Position numbers and translations under genes: made by a program. The notes under the pieces are model-generated. The model worked only from the letters and a program-made list of their open reading frames with translations, did not search any database and had not been told where the DNA came from. This document shows positions 8,119 through 17,677 of a stretch of DNA of 64,000 nucleotides, one piece after another; position 1 is the stretch's first letter, and each line of letters begins with the position of its first letter. This DNA comes from Novosphingobium sp. EMRT-2 (lineage in GTDB: Bacteria; Pseudomonadota; Alphaproteobacteria; Sphingomonadales; Sphingomonadaceae), in assembly GCF_005145025.1 (NCBI RefSeq), contig NZ_CP039695.1:248001-312000 (forward strand), in the 5' to 3' direction.

Positions 8119-10149
8119 GTGACCAAGACTTTCCTTTCCAGTTGCGCGCTCGTCGCGCTCATCCTGCCTGCCCTCGCGCATGCCGAAACGGCGGCAGAAA
8201 CCGATGCCGCCGAAGCCGAACGATCGGGCAGCGAGATCGTGGTTTTCGGGCGCGGTGAAGCGAAGATCGGTACGGCTCATGCCGCCAGCGAAGGCAGCGT
8301 TGCCGGTTCCGATCTGCTGGTCCGTCCGCTCCTTCGCGTGGCCGAGCTCCTGGAAGCGGTTCCCGGCATGGTGGCGGCCCAGCATTCGGGGAGCGGCAAG
8401 GCGAACCAGTATTTCCTGCGCGGCTTCAACCTCGATCATGGGTCGGACTTCACGACCTATATCGACGGTGTGCAGATGAACTTCCGCACACACGGCCACG
8501 GTCATGGCTATCTCGATCTCAATGGCCTGATCCCGGAAATCGTGGCGCGGGAAGATTTTCGCAAAGGCCCCTACCGAGCCGATGGAGGCGATTTTGCCCT
8601 GGCCGGGGCAGCCTATATGTCCACCATCGACGAATACGAACGGCCCTGGGCATCGGCCGAGGCCGGTTCCTATGGCTGGCGCCGGGTTGCCGTCGGCGGA
8701 ACATTTCGCGGTTTGGGACAGGGCGACCTAACCCTCGTCGGCCAGGCGAAGGTCTATGATGGTCCCTGGCAGGAGCCAGAACGCCTGCGTCATTACTCAG
8801 GCTTCGCCAAATACCGCATGCCGGTCGGCGCGGGCACCGTTGAGGCTACACTTCATGCCTATCGGGCGACATGGAGCCCGACCGAGCAGATTCCCGAGCG
8901 GGTCGTCGGCACGCCTCTGTGCCCGGACGTGTTCTGCTCTCCTGATCCATCCGCGCGTGGCGAAACCACACGGCTGATCGGGAACATCATGGTCGAACAG
9001 CCGAGTTGGCGCGCCAATGCCTATGCCCAGTTCTACGACTGGTCGATGTTCTCGAACCCAACTTATGCCGACGCCGATGGAACCAGCGCACAGATCCGGC
9101 AATTCGACCAGCGCTGGGTGTTCGGGCTGATGGCACAGAAGCGCTGGGAACCTGCACCCGGTCTGTCGCTGACGGTGGGCACCGAGAACCGGTATGACGC
9201 CATCGGCAATGTCGGCGTTGACCGCACCGCCGACCGCACGTTCCTGGCCTCGCTTGGTCACTATCGCGTCAAGGAACTGTCGTCCGCCCTTTATGGCGAG
9301 GCAACCTGGACGCCGATCCAAGGGCTGCGCCTGACGGGCGGCCTGCGCGGAGACTATTACCACCATTCTGTCGAGGCGCGCGATCCGGCTGCCATCTCGC
9401 TGGGGGAGGGGAGTGGCTCCGACGCGATCATCTCGCCAAAGGCTGCCTTGGCCTATCGGATCACGCCGCATTTCGAGGTCTACGCCAACTGGGGCAGGGG
9501 TTTCCATTCCAACGATGTTCGCGGTGCGGTGAATACGGCCAGTCCTGTCCCGGTGCTCGTCCGCGGCACCGGCAAGGAACTGGGCGCGCGCCTGCAATTC
9601 TCCGGCGTGAGCCTGACAGCGACATACTGGTGGCTGCATGTCGGCAGTGAACTGCGCTTTGTGGGTGATTCCAATGCCGTCGAACCGTCGGGGGCCAGTC
9701 GAAGGCGCGGCTATGAAATCGTTGCATTCTGGCGGCCGTTTCCATGGCTTGCGCTCGATGGCAACTTCACTGCCAGCCACGCGCGCTACGACAACGGCGA
9801 TCATATTCCCAACGCGTTCGAAAACGCAGCGTCGGCCGGTGTTGCTCTGGTTCTCGATCCATGGGAGGCGAGCCTCCGGGTGCGTCATCTCGGCCCTTCA
9901 CCCCTGGTCGAGGACAATAGCATCCGTGATTCCGGCAGCACGGTCTTCAATGCCCGCGCGGCATGGAAGGGCAAGCGGGTCGAGATTTACGGCGAGGTGC
10001 TGAATGTCCTCGGCAGCCGGGACAAGGACATCGCCTACTACTACGAGTCCTACATTCCCGCCTTTGACGCAGGCGGTCCGGTTGAAGATCGGCTCAGCCG
10101 CGTCGTCGAGCCTCGCACCGTGAGATTGGGTGCCAAGTTCACATTCTGA
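8119..10149 (+). CDS. TonB-dependent outer-membrane receptor under B12 control (corrinoid or cobalt uptake)
   Basis: The 676-residue receptor has a signal peptide (to AHAETA), a plug domain with YFLRGFNLDHGSDFTTYIDG, and a long barrel ending RTVRLGAKFTF with the aromatic last residue normal for outer-membrane proteins. The GTG start at 8119 is preferred because GGGGGA lies a few bases upstream, and cobW after the other riboswitch starts the same way. The plug contains RTHGHGHGY, a His-rich stretch that could touch metal. B12 control suggests uptake of cobalamin, but the next gene is a cobalt/nickel permease, so free or chelated cobalt is an equally good substrate. Length is near that of BtuB (about 600) with extra loops. 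Confidence 0.85.
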   Translation: MTKTFLSSCALVALILPALAHAETAAETDAAEAERSGSEIVVFGRGEAKIGTAHAASEGSVAGSDLLVRPLLRVAELLEAVPGMVAAQHSGSGKANQYFLRGFNLDHGSDFTTYIDGVQMNFRTHGHGHGYLDLNGLIPEIVAREDFRKGPYRADGGDFALAGAAYMSTIDEYERPWASAEAGSYGWRRVAVGGTFRGLGQGDLTLVGQAKVYDGPWQEPERLRHYSGFAKYRMPVGAGTVEATLHAYRATWSPTEQIPERVVGTPLCPDVFCSPDPSARGETTRLIGNIMVEQPSWRANAYAQFYDWSMFSNPTYADADGTSAQIRQFDQRWVFGLMAQKRWEPAPGLSLTVGTENRYDAIGNVGVDRTADRTFLASLGHYRVKELSSALYGEATWTPIQGLRLTGGLRGDYYHHSVEARDPAAISLGEGSGSDAIISPKAALAYRITPHFEVYANWGRGFHSNDVRGAVNTASPVPVLVRGTGKELGARLQFSGVSLTATYWWLHVGSELRFVGDSNAVEPSGASRRRGYEIVAFWRPFPWLALDGNFTASHARYDNGDHIPNAFENAASAGVALVLDPWEASLRVRHLGPSPLVEDNSIRDSGSTVFNARAAWKGKRVEIYGEVLNVLGSRDKDIAYYYESYIPAFDAGGPVEDRLSRVVEPRTVRLGAKFTF

Positions 10150-10165
10150 CAGCCATGCCAACAAT

Positions 10166-10201
10166 GCCGCGCGGTGGATCATTCCTGCCGCGCGGCGTTT
10201 T
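10166..10201 (+). terminator. Strong GC hairpin with T run between receptor and permease
   Basis: GCCGCGCGG (10166-10174) pairs with CCGCGCGGC (10188-10196), followed by GTTTT. It could attenuate transcription between the receptor and the permease, so the permease may be made at a lower level. Confidence 0.55.
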
Positions 10202-10220
10202 CCTCGATCCGGGATCGATC

Positions 10221-11267
10221 ATGACCGCTTCTGCCGAACCTTCACTATCCTTGTTGCGCCAACGCATCGTCATTCTGTTTTCGTCACTAATTCTCGCGAA
10301 CATCGCCGTTTGGATATGGGCGTGGAGCCAATTTTACGCGCAGCCCCTGATGCTGGGCACTGCCTTGCTTGCCTGGGGGCTCGGGCTGCGTCACGCGGTC
10401 GATGCCGATCATATCGCGGCGATCGACAATGTGACCCGCAAGCTGATGCAAGATGGTCAGCGACCGGTTTTGGTCGGATTCTGGTTCGCTTTCGGTCATT
10501 CCGGGATCATTGCCATCGCGTCGATCACCATCGCGCTGACGACGAGCGCCTTGTCGGACGGCGGCGCATTCAGGGATCTCGGCGGAATGATCGCGACCGT
10601 GATCTCCGCGCTGTTTCTCTTCGCCATTGCCGGTATGAATCTCGTGATTCTGCGCTCGGTGTGGCGAACCTTTGCCCATGTCCGCACTGGGGGAAGCTAT
10701 GCTGACGACGACCTTGATCTGCTTCTGAGCGGGCGTGGGCTGCTCTCAAGATTGTTCCGGCCCATGTTCCGGCTGGTGAACAGGAGCTGGCACATGGCAC
10801 CGCTGGGCTTCCTGTTCGGATTGGGGTTCGATACCGCGACCGAAGTCGCCATTCTGGGCATGTCGGCTAGCCAGGCCGCCAATGGCTTGTCGATCGGCAC
10901 GATTCTTGTCCTGCCCGCGCTGTTCGCGGCGGGCATGGCGCTGATCGATACACTGGACGGCGTGGTGATGCTCGGCGCCTATGAATGGGCCTTCGTCAAG
11001 CCGATCCGTAAGCTCTACTACAATATCACCATCACCCTGATTTCGGCGATCGTGGCCATCGTCATCGGCGGCATCGAGACGCTGGCGCTGATCGGCGAGA
11101 AGTTGGGCCTGACCGGATGGCCATGGAGTCTGGCGACCGAACTGGGCGAGAATTTCAACAGTCTGGGGTTCGCGATCATCGGCCTTTTCGTGCTGTGCTG
11201 GCTGGCCAGTTTCGCGATCTATCGATGGAAGCGATTTGACGAGATCGAGGTGTCCGCCGTTGCCTGA
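10221..11267 (+). CDS. NiCoT-family cobalt/nickel permease
   Basis: This 348-residue inner-membrane protein has the NiCoT signature RHAVDADHIAAIDN (about residues 57-70), the second motif GFWFAFGHSGI (86-96) and LGFDTATEV in the second half, plus about eight hydrophobic segments. NiCoT carriers import Co2+ or Ni2+ with high affinity, and the His/Asp residues of the first motif bind the ion. The start at 10221 is the ATG after the hairpin; the frame also extends upstream without support. Its place behind the B12-controlled receptor and ahead of the cob operon argues for cobalt as the main substrate. Confidence 0.9.
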   Translation: MTASAEPSLSLLRQRIVILFSSLILANIAVWIWAWSQFYAQPLMLGTALLAWGLGLRHAVDADHIAAIDNVTRKLMQDGQRPVLVGFWFAFGHSGIIAIASITIALTTSALSDGGAFRDLGGMIATVISALFLFAIAGMNLVILRSVWRTFAHVRTGGSYADDDLDLLLSGRGLLSRLFRPMFRLVNRSWHMAPLGFLFGLGFDTATEVAILGMSASQAANGLSIGTILVLPALFAAGMALIDTLDGVVMLGAYEWAFVKPIRKLYYNITITLISAIVAIVIGGIETLALIGEKLGLTGWPWSLATELGENFNSLGFAIIGLFVLCWLASFAIYRWKRFDEIEVSAVA

Positions 11268-11295
11268 TCGTCGCCATGGCAATCGCTGCGTCGTG

Positions 11296-11778
11296 ATGAA
11301 GCATTGCGACGATTCCTGGGCCGTCTCGATCAATCTCGACGTCCGAATGCCGCTCGGGCTGCGGGTGCATCACGGCGAGCGCGACGCTGCCATTCGAATG
11401 TTTATGGTGCGTTCCGGCGGAACTTTCATCAAATCCAGCCAAAGCTGTGTCTTTGATGCAGGTTCGCGGCAGGCCGCAGAACAGCTCATCATGAGGCTGC
11501 GGGAAAGATTGTTCAGGATCGCGTGCAAGCCGATTAGCCAAGGGCAGGTCGAGCAAATACTTGGTATCACGTCCCGTGAGCGAATTCGGTGGGGCAAGGA
11601 CGGCCGCCTGGCGCTGTCGGGGATATCGAGGATCAAGAAGGGCACAACCGAGATTTCACTTTGGACCTATCCCTGCCTTGCGATCGAGCAGCTTGCGGCG
11701 GACCCTGCTGTGATAAGGCGATGGCGCGAAGAGGATGAAGCCAGAACGCCAATTGGCTTGGCCGACATTTTCGTCTAG
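11296..11778 (+). CDS. Hypothetical protein with a possible DNA-binding helix-turn-helix
   Basis: I do not recognise this 160-residue protein (ATG 11296; the frame extends up to 11236). It has no signal peptide or membrane segment. The segment SQGQVEQILGITSRERIRWG is compatible with a helix-turn-helix, and the end (WTYPCLAIEQLAADPAVIRRWREEDEARTP) is helical and charged. It lies between the permease and the second riboswitch on the same strand, with no overlap with either. A regulator or plasmid-maintenance role is possible but unproven. Confidence 0.5.
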   Translation: MKHCDDSWAVSINLDVRMPLGLRVHHGERDAAIRMFMVRSGGTFIKSSQSCVFDAGSRQAAEQLIMRLRERLFRIACKPISQGQVEQILGITSRERIRWGKDGRLALSGISRIKKGTTEISLWTYPCLAIEQLAADPAVIRRWREEDEARTPIGLADIFV

Positions 11779-11788
11779 GGGCAGGTCT

Positions 11789-11813
11789 GAAGGATCGGGC
11801 TTGCCCGTCCTTC
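11789..11813 (+). terminator. Hairpin just before the second riboswitch
   Basis: GAAGGA-T-CGGGC pairs with GCCCG-TCCTTC around a TT loop, starting 10 bases after the preceding stop codon. There is no T run. It may end the upstream transcript. Confidence 0.4.
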
Positions 11814-11820
11814 GATGATC

Positions 11821-12034
11821 GCGCCGGTGCCCCGCAAGGGGCTTAATCGGGAATGCGGTGCGGGGGTTCGCTCCCAAATCCGCGGCTGTCCCTGCAACTG
11901 TAAGCGGATAGCGCGATGCACATGCCTCTCTTCGTGAGGGGCGGCCACTGGGCAATGCATGATGCTGGGCATCAGTGCAAATCCGGGAAGGCGTGCATCA
12001 AGCTGTGACCCGCGAGCCAGGAGACCTGCCGGCG
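11821..12034 (+). ncRNA. Cobalamin riboswitch controlling the cob operon
   Basis: The sequence is nearly the same as the first riboswitch through the conserved core: GGTGCC, TTAATCGGGAATGCGGTG, AATCCGCGGCTGTCCCTGCA, CTGTAAGCGGA, GCCACTG, GGGAAGGCG and the B12 box AGCCAGGAGACCTGCC at 12015-12030. It differs mainly in a variable arm, where about 15 bases are added near 11956-11979. The conserved similarity continues about 90 bases past the aptamer. It lies ahead of cobW and so would shut down the whole biosynthetic operon when adenosylcobalamin is plentiful. Confidence 0.97.
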
Positions 12035-12230
12035 CACCGGTCGCTCTTGCCTGATCCAGGGGATGGTCATGGCACGGTAACTCTCCGTCTGAGCGACGAA
12101 GCTGTGCGGCTGGGGCTGCACGGCCGTGTGGTGACGGGTGCCTTGCGGCGCCCGCCCGTCGCTCGCGCGCCGGCCGGACAACGTCCGGCAAGCCCCGCCT
12201 GTTCTCGCTCTGGCGCGCGGGGGATTGCAT

Positions 12231-13268
12231 GTGACCGACCTGTCCAAGGTGCCTGTCACCATCGTTACCGGCTTTCTGGGCGCCGGGAAAACCACGCTCA
12301 TCAGCCATCTGATCCGCAATGCCGGCGGGCGGCGGCTGGCGGTGGTGGTCAATGAATTCGGCACGCTGGGCGTCGATGGCGATATTCTTGCATCCTGTGC
12401 CGTTCCCGACTGTCCGGCGGAGAACATCGTCGAATTGGCCAATGGCTGCATCTGCTGCACCGTGGCCGACGATTTTATCCCGACGGTGGAAAAGCTGCTC
12501 GCGCTCGAACCGCGCCCCGACCACATCCTGATCGAGACGTCGGGGTTGGCGCTGCCCAAACCGCTGCTCAAAGCGTTCGACTGGCCCGCGATCCGTAGCC
12601 GGATCACCGTGGACGGCGTGCTGGCGCTGGCCGATGCCGAAGCGGTGGCGGCCGGGCGTTTCGCGCCTGATGTGGCGGCACTTGATGCCCAGCGCGCCGC
12701 CGATCCCGGCATCGATCACGAAACCCCGCTGTCCGAAGTGTTCGAGGATCAGCTGGCCTGCGCCGACATGGTCCTGCTGACCAAGGTCGATCTGGCCGGG
12801 GCGGAAGGTGTCGCCGCCGCGCGCGCGGTGATCGCCGCCGAGGCTCCGCGCCCGGTGCCGGTGATCGAGCTGACCGAAGGTGTCATCGATCCGCGCGTCA
12901 TCCTGGGGCTTGGTTCTGCCGCCGAGGATGACATTGCCTCGCGCCCTTCGCATCATGATGGTGACGATGATCACGAGCACGAGGACTTCGACAGCACGGT
13001 GATCGCGCTCGATGAGATTGCCGATCCGACGGACCTTGTGGGCCGGATCGAAACGCTGGCGCGCGATCATGGTATCCTGCGGGTGAAGGGCTATGCCGCC
13101 GTGACCGGTAAGCCGATGCGCTTGCTAGTGCAGGCCGTGGGTACTCGTGTGCGCCATCATTATGATCGCCCGTGGCGGCCCGGTGAGGCGCGGCGCACAA
13201 CGCTGGTCGCCATCGCCGAGCATGACGCGATCGACCACGGCGTTCTGCACGCTGTGCTGCAAGACTGA
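12231..13268 (+). CDS. cobW: CobW GTPase, cobalt chaperone for cobaltochelatase
   Basis: The 345-residue COG0523 GTPase has Walker A GFLGAGKT (14-21), the metal-binding CICC motif (73-76), a TSGLALPKP switch segment, TKVDL as the guanine-specificity motif, and a His/Asp-rich metal loop (HHDGDDDHEHED). CobW is thought to deliver Co2+ to CobN. The GTG start at 12231 follows GGGGGA, matching the start of the riboswitch-controlled receptor. It is the first gene of the cob operon, and cobN follows after 9 bases. Confidence 0.93.
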   Translation: MTDLSKVPVTIVTGFLGAGKTTLISHLIRNAGGRRLAVVVNEFGTLGVDGDILASCAVPDCPAENIVELANGCICCTVADDFIPTVEKLLALEPRPDHILIETSGLALPKPLLKAFDWPAIRSRITVDGVLALADAEAVAAGRFAPDVAALDAQRAADPGIDHETPLSEVFEDQLACADMVLLTKVDLAGAEGVAAARAVIAAEAPRPVPVIELTEGVIDPRVILGLGSAAEDDIASRPSHHDGDDDHEHEDFDSTVIALDEIADPTDLVGRIETLARDHGILRVKGYAAVTGKPMRLLVQAVGTRVRHHYDRPWRPGEARRTTLVAIAEHDAIDHGVLHAVLQD

Positions 13269-13277
13269 CCGCTGCCG

Positions 13278-16200
13278 ATGCACGTTATCTTCCGCGAAAC
13301 CCACGGGATGGAGGAAACCGCCGTCCCGCAGGATCTGGGGCAGGAGCCCGCGGATCTTGTGGTCCTGTCCTTCTCGGACAGCGACCTGGGCGCTTTCGCG
13401 GGCGGATGGCGTTTGGCGCGGGCGCGCGATGCAGCCTTTCCGGACCTGCGGCTCGCCAATCTGGCCGCGCTGGCGCATCCGCTCTCGGTCGATACCTATC
13501 TTGAACGGACGCTATCGGGTGCGCGGGCCATCCTGATCCGGCTGATCGGCGGCACGCCCTACTGGAGCTATGGTCTCCAGCAGGTCGAGGCGCTGGCCCG
13601 CTCGCGCGGGATGGCGCTGGCGGTCATTTCGGGCGATGGCCGCCCTGACGAGCGGCTGGATAGCGTGTCGACGGTTCCGGCGTCCGCTCTGCGGGAGCTG
13701 TCGCGGCTATGCGAGGCGGGAGGTGCTCAGGCGGCGGAGGCGGCGCTGGGCGTCCTGGCCCGCGCGGCAGGGCTGAGCGGAGGGACTGAGGCGGACTGCG
13801 AGCCCTTGCCTATAGTCGGATTCTGGCATCCAGAGCGGGGGCTTGTCGATCCGCAGACATTCGTGCGCGGCGAACGGCCGCTGGTCCTGATCGTGTTCTA
13901 TCGCTCCTACCTGACGGCGCACGATCTCGATCCCTTCGTAGCCTTGCATGGAGCGCTGGAGCGGCGCGGCTTCGATACGCTCTCGATCTTTGCTCCCTCG
14001 CTGAAAGCGCAGGAAGTGCGCAGGCAGATGGACGAGTGGGTGCGCGCTCTGGCGCCGGCCGCAATCGTCAATGCTACGGCATTTTCGGCGCGGGGCGAGG
14101 ATGGGGATACGCCGCTCGATGGAGCGGGCGTTCCGGTGTTCCAGATCGCGCTGGCGACTTCGGGCCGTGATGCCTGGGCGGCGGCTTCGCGCGGGCTTTC
14201 CCCGGCGGATCTCGCGATGCATGTGGTGCTGCCCGAGATCGACGGGCGGATCCTGGCGGGGGTCGCGAGCTTCAAGGAAGCCAGCGAGCGCGACCCGGAC
14301 CTTGCCTTTTCGCGCGGCGTGCATCGCGCGGATTTGGGGCGGGTTGAGGCGATTGCGGAACGGGTGGCCGGGTGGATCGCCCTGGCGCAGAAGCCGGCGG
14401 GGGAACGCCGGTTGGCGCTGGTGCTTTCGACCTATCCGGGCAAGGCGCACCAGATGGCGCATGCCGTGGGGCTGGATGCGCTGGCCTCGGCACAGGCCAT
14501 GCTGGGTTATCTCGCCGAGGCGGGGTACGCAGTGGGGCAAGGCGCGGATTTGACGACCGCGTTGCAGTGCGAACAGGTCTGCTGGCCGGTTGCCGACTAT
14601 CGCCACGCGCTGGCTGAATTGCCCGAGGAATTGCGCAGCGATCTGGCGGCGGCTTGGGGCGAGCCAGAGGATGACGAAGCGGTTGTCGATGGTTCGTTCC
14701 GCTTTGCTGCAACGACCGTGCGAAACGCCAGCATCGCCCTGCAGCCGGAGCGTGGCCATGCCGCAAGCCGCGATAGGGACTATCACGATCTCTCCCGCTG
14801 TCCGCGCCACGCCTATGTGGCGTTTTACCTCTGGCTGCGCGTCCAAGGGGTCGATGCGCTGGTTCATGTCGGTGCGCACGGCACGCTCGAGTGGCTGCCG
14901 GGCAAGGCGGTCGCCCTGTCGGATTGCTGCTGGCCCGAGGCGCTGACCGGTTCGCTACCGGTCATCTATCCCTTCATCGTCAATGATCCGGGCGAGGCGG
15001 CGCAGGCCAAGCGGCGGGTCGGGGCGGTTACCCTGGGCCATGCCCCGCCGCCATTGGCGCAGTCGGGCACCGGCGCTGGGCTTCATCGGCTTGAGGCCTT
15101 GCTCGACGAATTCTCCAATGCCGGGGGGCTGGACCCGGCCCGGCGCGACCGGTTGCAGGGCGACATTCGCGAAGAGGCGCGGGCGCTGGGGCTGGAGGCC
15201 GAGCTTGGGCTGGATCAGGCGACCACGCTGGTGGAGGCGATCACCCGGATCGACCGGTTCGTATGCGACGTGAAGGAAAGCCAGTTCGGCGACGGGCTGC
15301 ACGTGTTCGGGCGCGGCGAACATGGGGATGCAGAGCGGGCCGGTCTGCTGGCTGCGCTGGACGGGCGGCGAGTGGCTCCGGGGCCTTCAGGTTCGCCCTT
15401 CCGTGGGCGCAGCGACGTGCTGCCGACCGGGCGCAATCTCTACACGATCGACCCGCGCGCGGTGCCTTCGCGCGCCGCATATGCGCAGGGCGTGGTGCTG
15501 GCCGAAGAACTGATCCGTCGGCACCTTCAGGATCACGGCGACTATCCGCGCGGGCTGGTGGTCGACCTGTGGGGTTCGGCGACGATGCGCACGGCGGGCG
15601 AGGAGTTCGCCATGGCGCTGCACCTCCTGGGCGCGAAGCCGGTGTGGGACATGGCGTCGGAGCGGGTGACGGGGGTGGAAATCCTCAACCTCGCTGTGAT
15701 GGACCGACCGCGCCTTGACGTCACCTTGCGGGTGTCGGGCCTGTTCCGCGATGCCTTCCCCACGCTGCCGGTGCTGTTCGGGCAGGCTGTACGCGCGCTG
15801 TGCGGGCGCGATGAGCCGGCTGAATGGAACCCTTTTGCCGGGCAGCTGGTTACTCCGCGCGTTTATGGTCCGGCTCCGGGCCGTTATGGTCTGGGCCTTG
15901 GTGACGCAGCCGAGACCTATACCGATGAGGCCCGCCGCGCGGCGGGCGAAGCATGGCTGGCGGCATCGGATCATGTGCTCGATACTGCGTCCGAAGGGGC
16001 GGATGGCGTGGCCGATACCGACGGGCTGGCGCAGCGCGTGGCGGGGGCCGATGCCTTCGTTCACCTGCAGGATCTGCCCGAGACCGACCTGTTGCTGAGC
16101 ATGGATTATGCCGCCCATGAGGCGGGCTTTGCCGCTGCAAAGGCGATCACGGGCGGCACGGCGGCACTCTATCATCTCGACAACCGCGATCCGGTTCGCC

Positions 16201-16550
16201 CCACCGCGCGAACACTGACCGAGGAAATCGCCCGGGTGGTGCGCGCCCGCGCGGCGCATCCCGGCTGGGTGACGGGCATGATGCGGCATGGCTTTCGCGG
16301 AGGGGCTGAACTGGCGGCGACGCTCGATCATCTTGGCGCTTTCGCGCATCTTTCCGGCAGCGTACCGCCGCAGATGTTCGACATCTATCACGATGCCACG
16401 CTGGGCGAGCCCGAGGTGCGCGCCTTCCTTGCGCGGGAGAATCCCGGCGCGCTGGCGGCGATGGAAGCCCGCTTTGCCGCGCTCCACGCTGCTGGACTGT
16501 GGCAGACGCGGCGCAACTCCATCCTCGCCAGCCTTGGAGGCGCGGTATGA
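13278..16550 (+). CDS. cobN: Cobaltochelatase large subunit CobN
   Basis: CobN inserts Co2+ into hydrogenobyrinic acid a,c-diamide in the aerobic pathway, using ATP with the AAA+ subunits CobS and CobT. At 1090 residues it is shorter than the roughly 1275 of the Pseudomonas denitrificans enzyme but spans the whole CobN/Mg-chelatase H family, with blocks such as DALVHVGAHGTLEWLPGKAV, FSNAGGLDPARRDRL, GRNLYTIDPRAVPSRAAY and VDLWGSATMRTAGEEFA. The CobS and CobT chelatase subunits are not in this window. It ends in ATGA shared with cobG. Confidence 0.95.
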   Translation: MHVIFRETHGMEETAVPQDLGQEPADLVVLSFSDSDLGAFAGGWRLARARDAAFPDLRLANLAALAHPLSVDTYLERTLSGARAILIRLIGGTPYWSYGLQQVEALARSRGMALAVISGDGRPDERLDSVSTVPASALRELSRLCEAGGAQAAEAALGVLARAAGLSGGTEADCEPLPIVGFWHPERGLVDPQTFVRGERPLVLIVFYRSYLTAHDLDPFVALHGALERRGFDTLSIFAPSLKAQEVRRQMDEWVRALAPAAIVNATAFSARGEDGDTPLDGAGVPVFQIALATSGRDAWAAASRGLSPADLAMHVVLPEIDGRILAGVASFKEASERDPDLAFSRGVHRADLGRVEAIAERVAGWIALAQKPAGERRLALVLSTYPGKAHQMAHAVGLDALASAQAMLGYLAEAGYAVGQGADLTTALQCEQVCWPVADYRHALAELPEELRSDLAAAWGEPEDDEAVVDGSFRFAATTVRNASIALQPERGHAASRDRDYHDLSRCPRHAYVAFYLWLRVQGVDALVHVGAHGTLEWLPGKAVALSDCCWPEALTGSLPVIYPFIVNDPGEAAQAKRRVGAVTLGHAPPPLAQSGTGAGLHRLEALLDEFSNAGGLDPARRDRLQGDIREEARALGLEAELGLDQATTLVEAITRIDRFVCDVKESQFGDGLHVFGRGEHGDAERAGLLAALDGRRVAPGPSGSPFRGRSDVLPTGRNLYTIDPRAVPSRAAYAQGVVLAEELIRRHLQDHGDYPRGLVVDLWGSATMRTAGEEFAMALHLLGAKPVWDMASERVTGVEILNLAVMDRPRLDVTLRVSGLFRDAFPTLPVLFGQAVRALCGRDEPAEWNPFAGQLVTPRVYGPAPGRYGLGLGDAAETYTDEARRAAGEAWLAASDHVLDTASEGADGVADTDGLAQRVAGADAFVHLQDLPETDLLLSMDYAAHEAGFAAAKAITGGTAALYHLDNRDPVRPTARTLTEEIARVVRARAAHPGWVTGMMRHGFRGGAELAATLDHLGAFAHLSGSVPPQMFDIYHDATLGEPEVRAFLARENPGALAAMEARFAALHAAGLWQTRRNSILASLGGAV

Positions 16551-17677
16551 GCAGTTTTGCGGTGAAAGGCTGGTGCCCCGATGCCTGGCGCCCGATGATG
16601 TCGGGCGACGGCCTGCTGGTAAGGATCAAGCCGAGGCTGGGTCGGCTTATGCGTGAGCAGGTGTTGGCGCTGTGTGAGGCCGCTGCCGCATGGGGCAACG
16701 GGCTGGTGGACGTGACCCGCCGGGCCAATCTCCAGATCAGGGGCGTGGCCAAAGCGGATTGGCGCGCCCAGCTGGAGCACTTGCTTGCGCTGGATCTGGT
16801 CGATGCCGATCCCGCCAGCGAAAGCCGCCGCAACATGCTCGTCGCGCCCGACTGGCAGGTGGGTGATGACAGCCATCGCATAGCCTCCGAATTGCTGGGT
16901 CGATTGGACGAACTGCCCGAACTTCCGGGGAAGGCCGGGTTCGTGGTGGACGCTGGCCCGCGCCGCATTCTGGCGAATGAGCCGGGCGATTTCCGGATCG
17001 AGCGGGGCGAGGATGGCGGCCTGATTCTGCGCGCCGAGGGCCGCGCGCACGGCATTGAGGTTGCGCCCGGGCGGGAAGTCGATGGGCTGATTTCGCTCGC
17101 GCGGTGGTTCGCTCAAAGCGGTGGGGCTGACGCAGGCCGGATGGCGCGCCATCGGGCCGAGCTGCCTGCCGGACTGACGGGGCGTAGCAAGCCCGCATTA
17201 TCCGCTGCCGCCATTGTGCCGGGAGCCTATGCGCGCGGCTCGGCCTATGGGGTGCCGTTCGGCCGGGTGAATGCCCGTGTGCTGGCTGAGGCGGCAAGGT
17301 CCGCCCCGGCAATCAGGATCACGCCCTGGCGCGTCTTCCTTCTCGAAGAGGCCCGGTTCGTCCCCATCGAAGGCCTGATTGATGATCCGGTAGACTCATT
17401 GCTGCGCGCCGACGCTTGTCCCGGCGCGCCGGACTGTCCGCAGGCCACGGTTGAGACCCGCGACCTTGGCCGATGTCTTGCGCCTCAGATCGCAGGCCAA
17501 CTGCATGTTTCGGGTTGCGACAAGGCTTGCGCCTGCTCCCGCCCGGCTGACGTGACCGTGACGGGACGGGGGGGACTCTACGATCTCGCCTTCAATTCAA
17601 TTCCAGCGTCCGCCGCCCTCAGCCGGGCGGAGCTTCTTGCCCAGTTCGAAAGGCGCCCTGATGCCGCACGTCTATGA
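16547..17677 (+). CDS. cobG: Precorrin-3B synthase CobG
   Basis: CobG is the oxygen-using enzyme that turns precorrin-3A into precorrin-3B, and so marks an aerobic pathway. The protein (376 residues) has the nitrite/sulfite reductase-like fold, with TRRANLQIRG in the first half and iron-sulfur cysteines in ADACPGAPDCPQA and SGCDKACACSRP near residues 300-345. The start is the ATG at 16547 overlapping the cobN stop; the frame extends further back inside cobN without support. Its 3' end overlaps cobH by 17 bases. Confidence 0.93.
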   Translation: MSSFAVKGWCPDAWRPMMSGDGLLVRIKPRLGRLMREQVLALCEAAAAWGNGLVDVTRRANLQIRGVAKADWRAQLEHLLALDLVDADPASESRRNMLVAPDWQVGDDSHRIASELLGRLDELPELPGKAGFVVDAGPRRILANEPGDFRIERGEDGGLILRAEGRAHGIEVAPGREVDGLISLARWFAQSGGADAGRMARHRAELPAGLTGRSKPALSAAAIVPGAYARGSAYGVPFGRVNARVLAEAARSAPAIRITPWRVFLLEEARFVPIEGLIDDPVDSLLRADACPGAPDCPQATVETRDLGRCLAPQIAGQLHVSGCDKACACSRPADVTVTGRGGLYDLAFNSIPASAALSRAELLAQFERRPDAARL

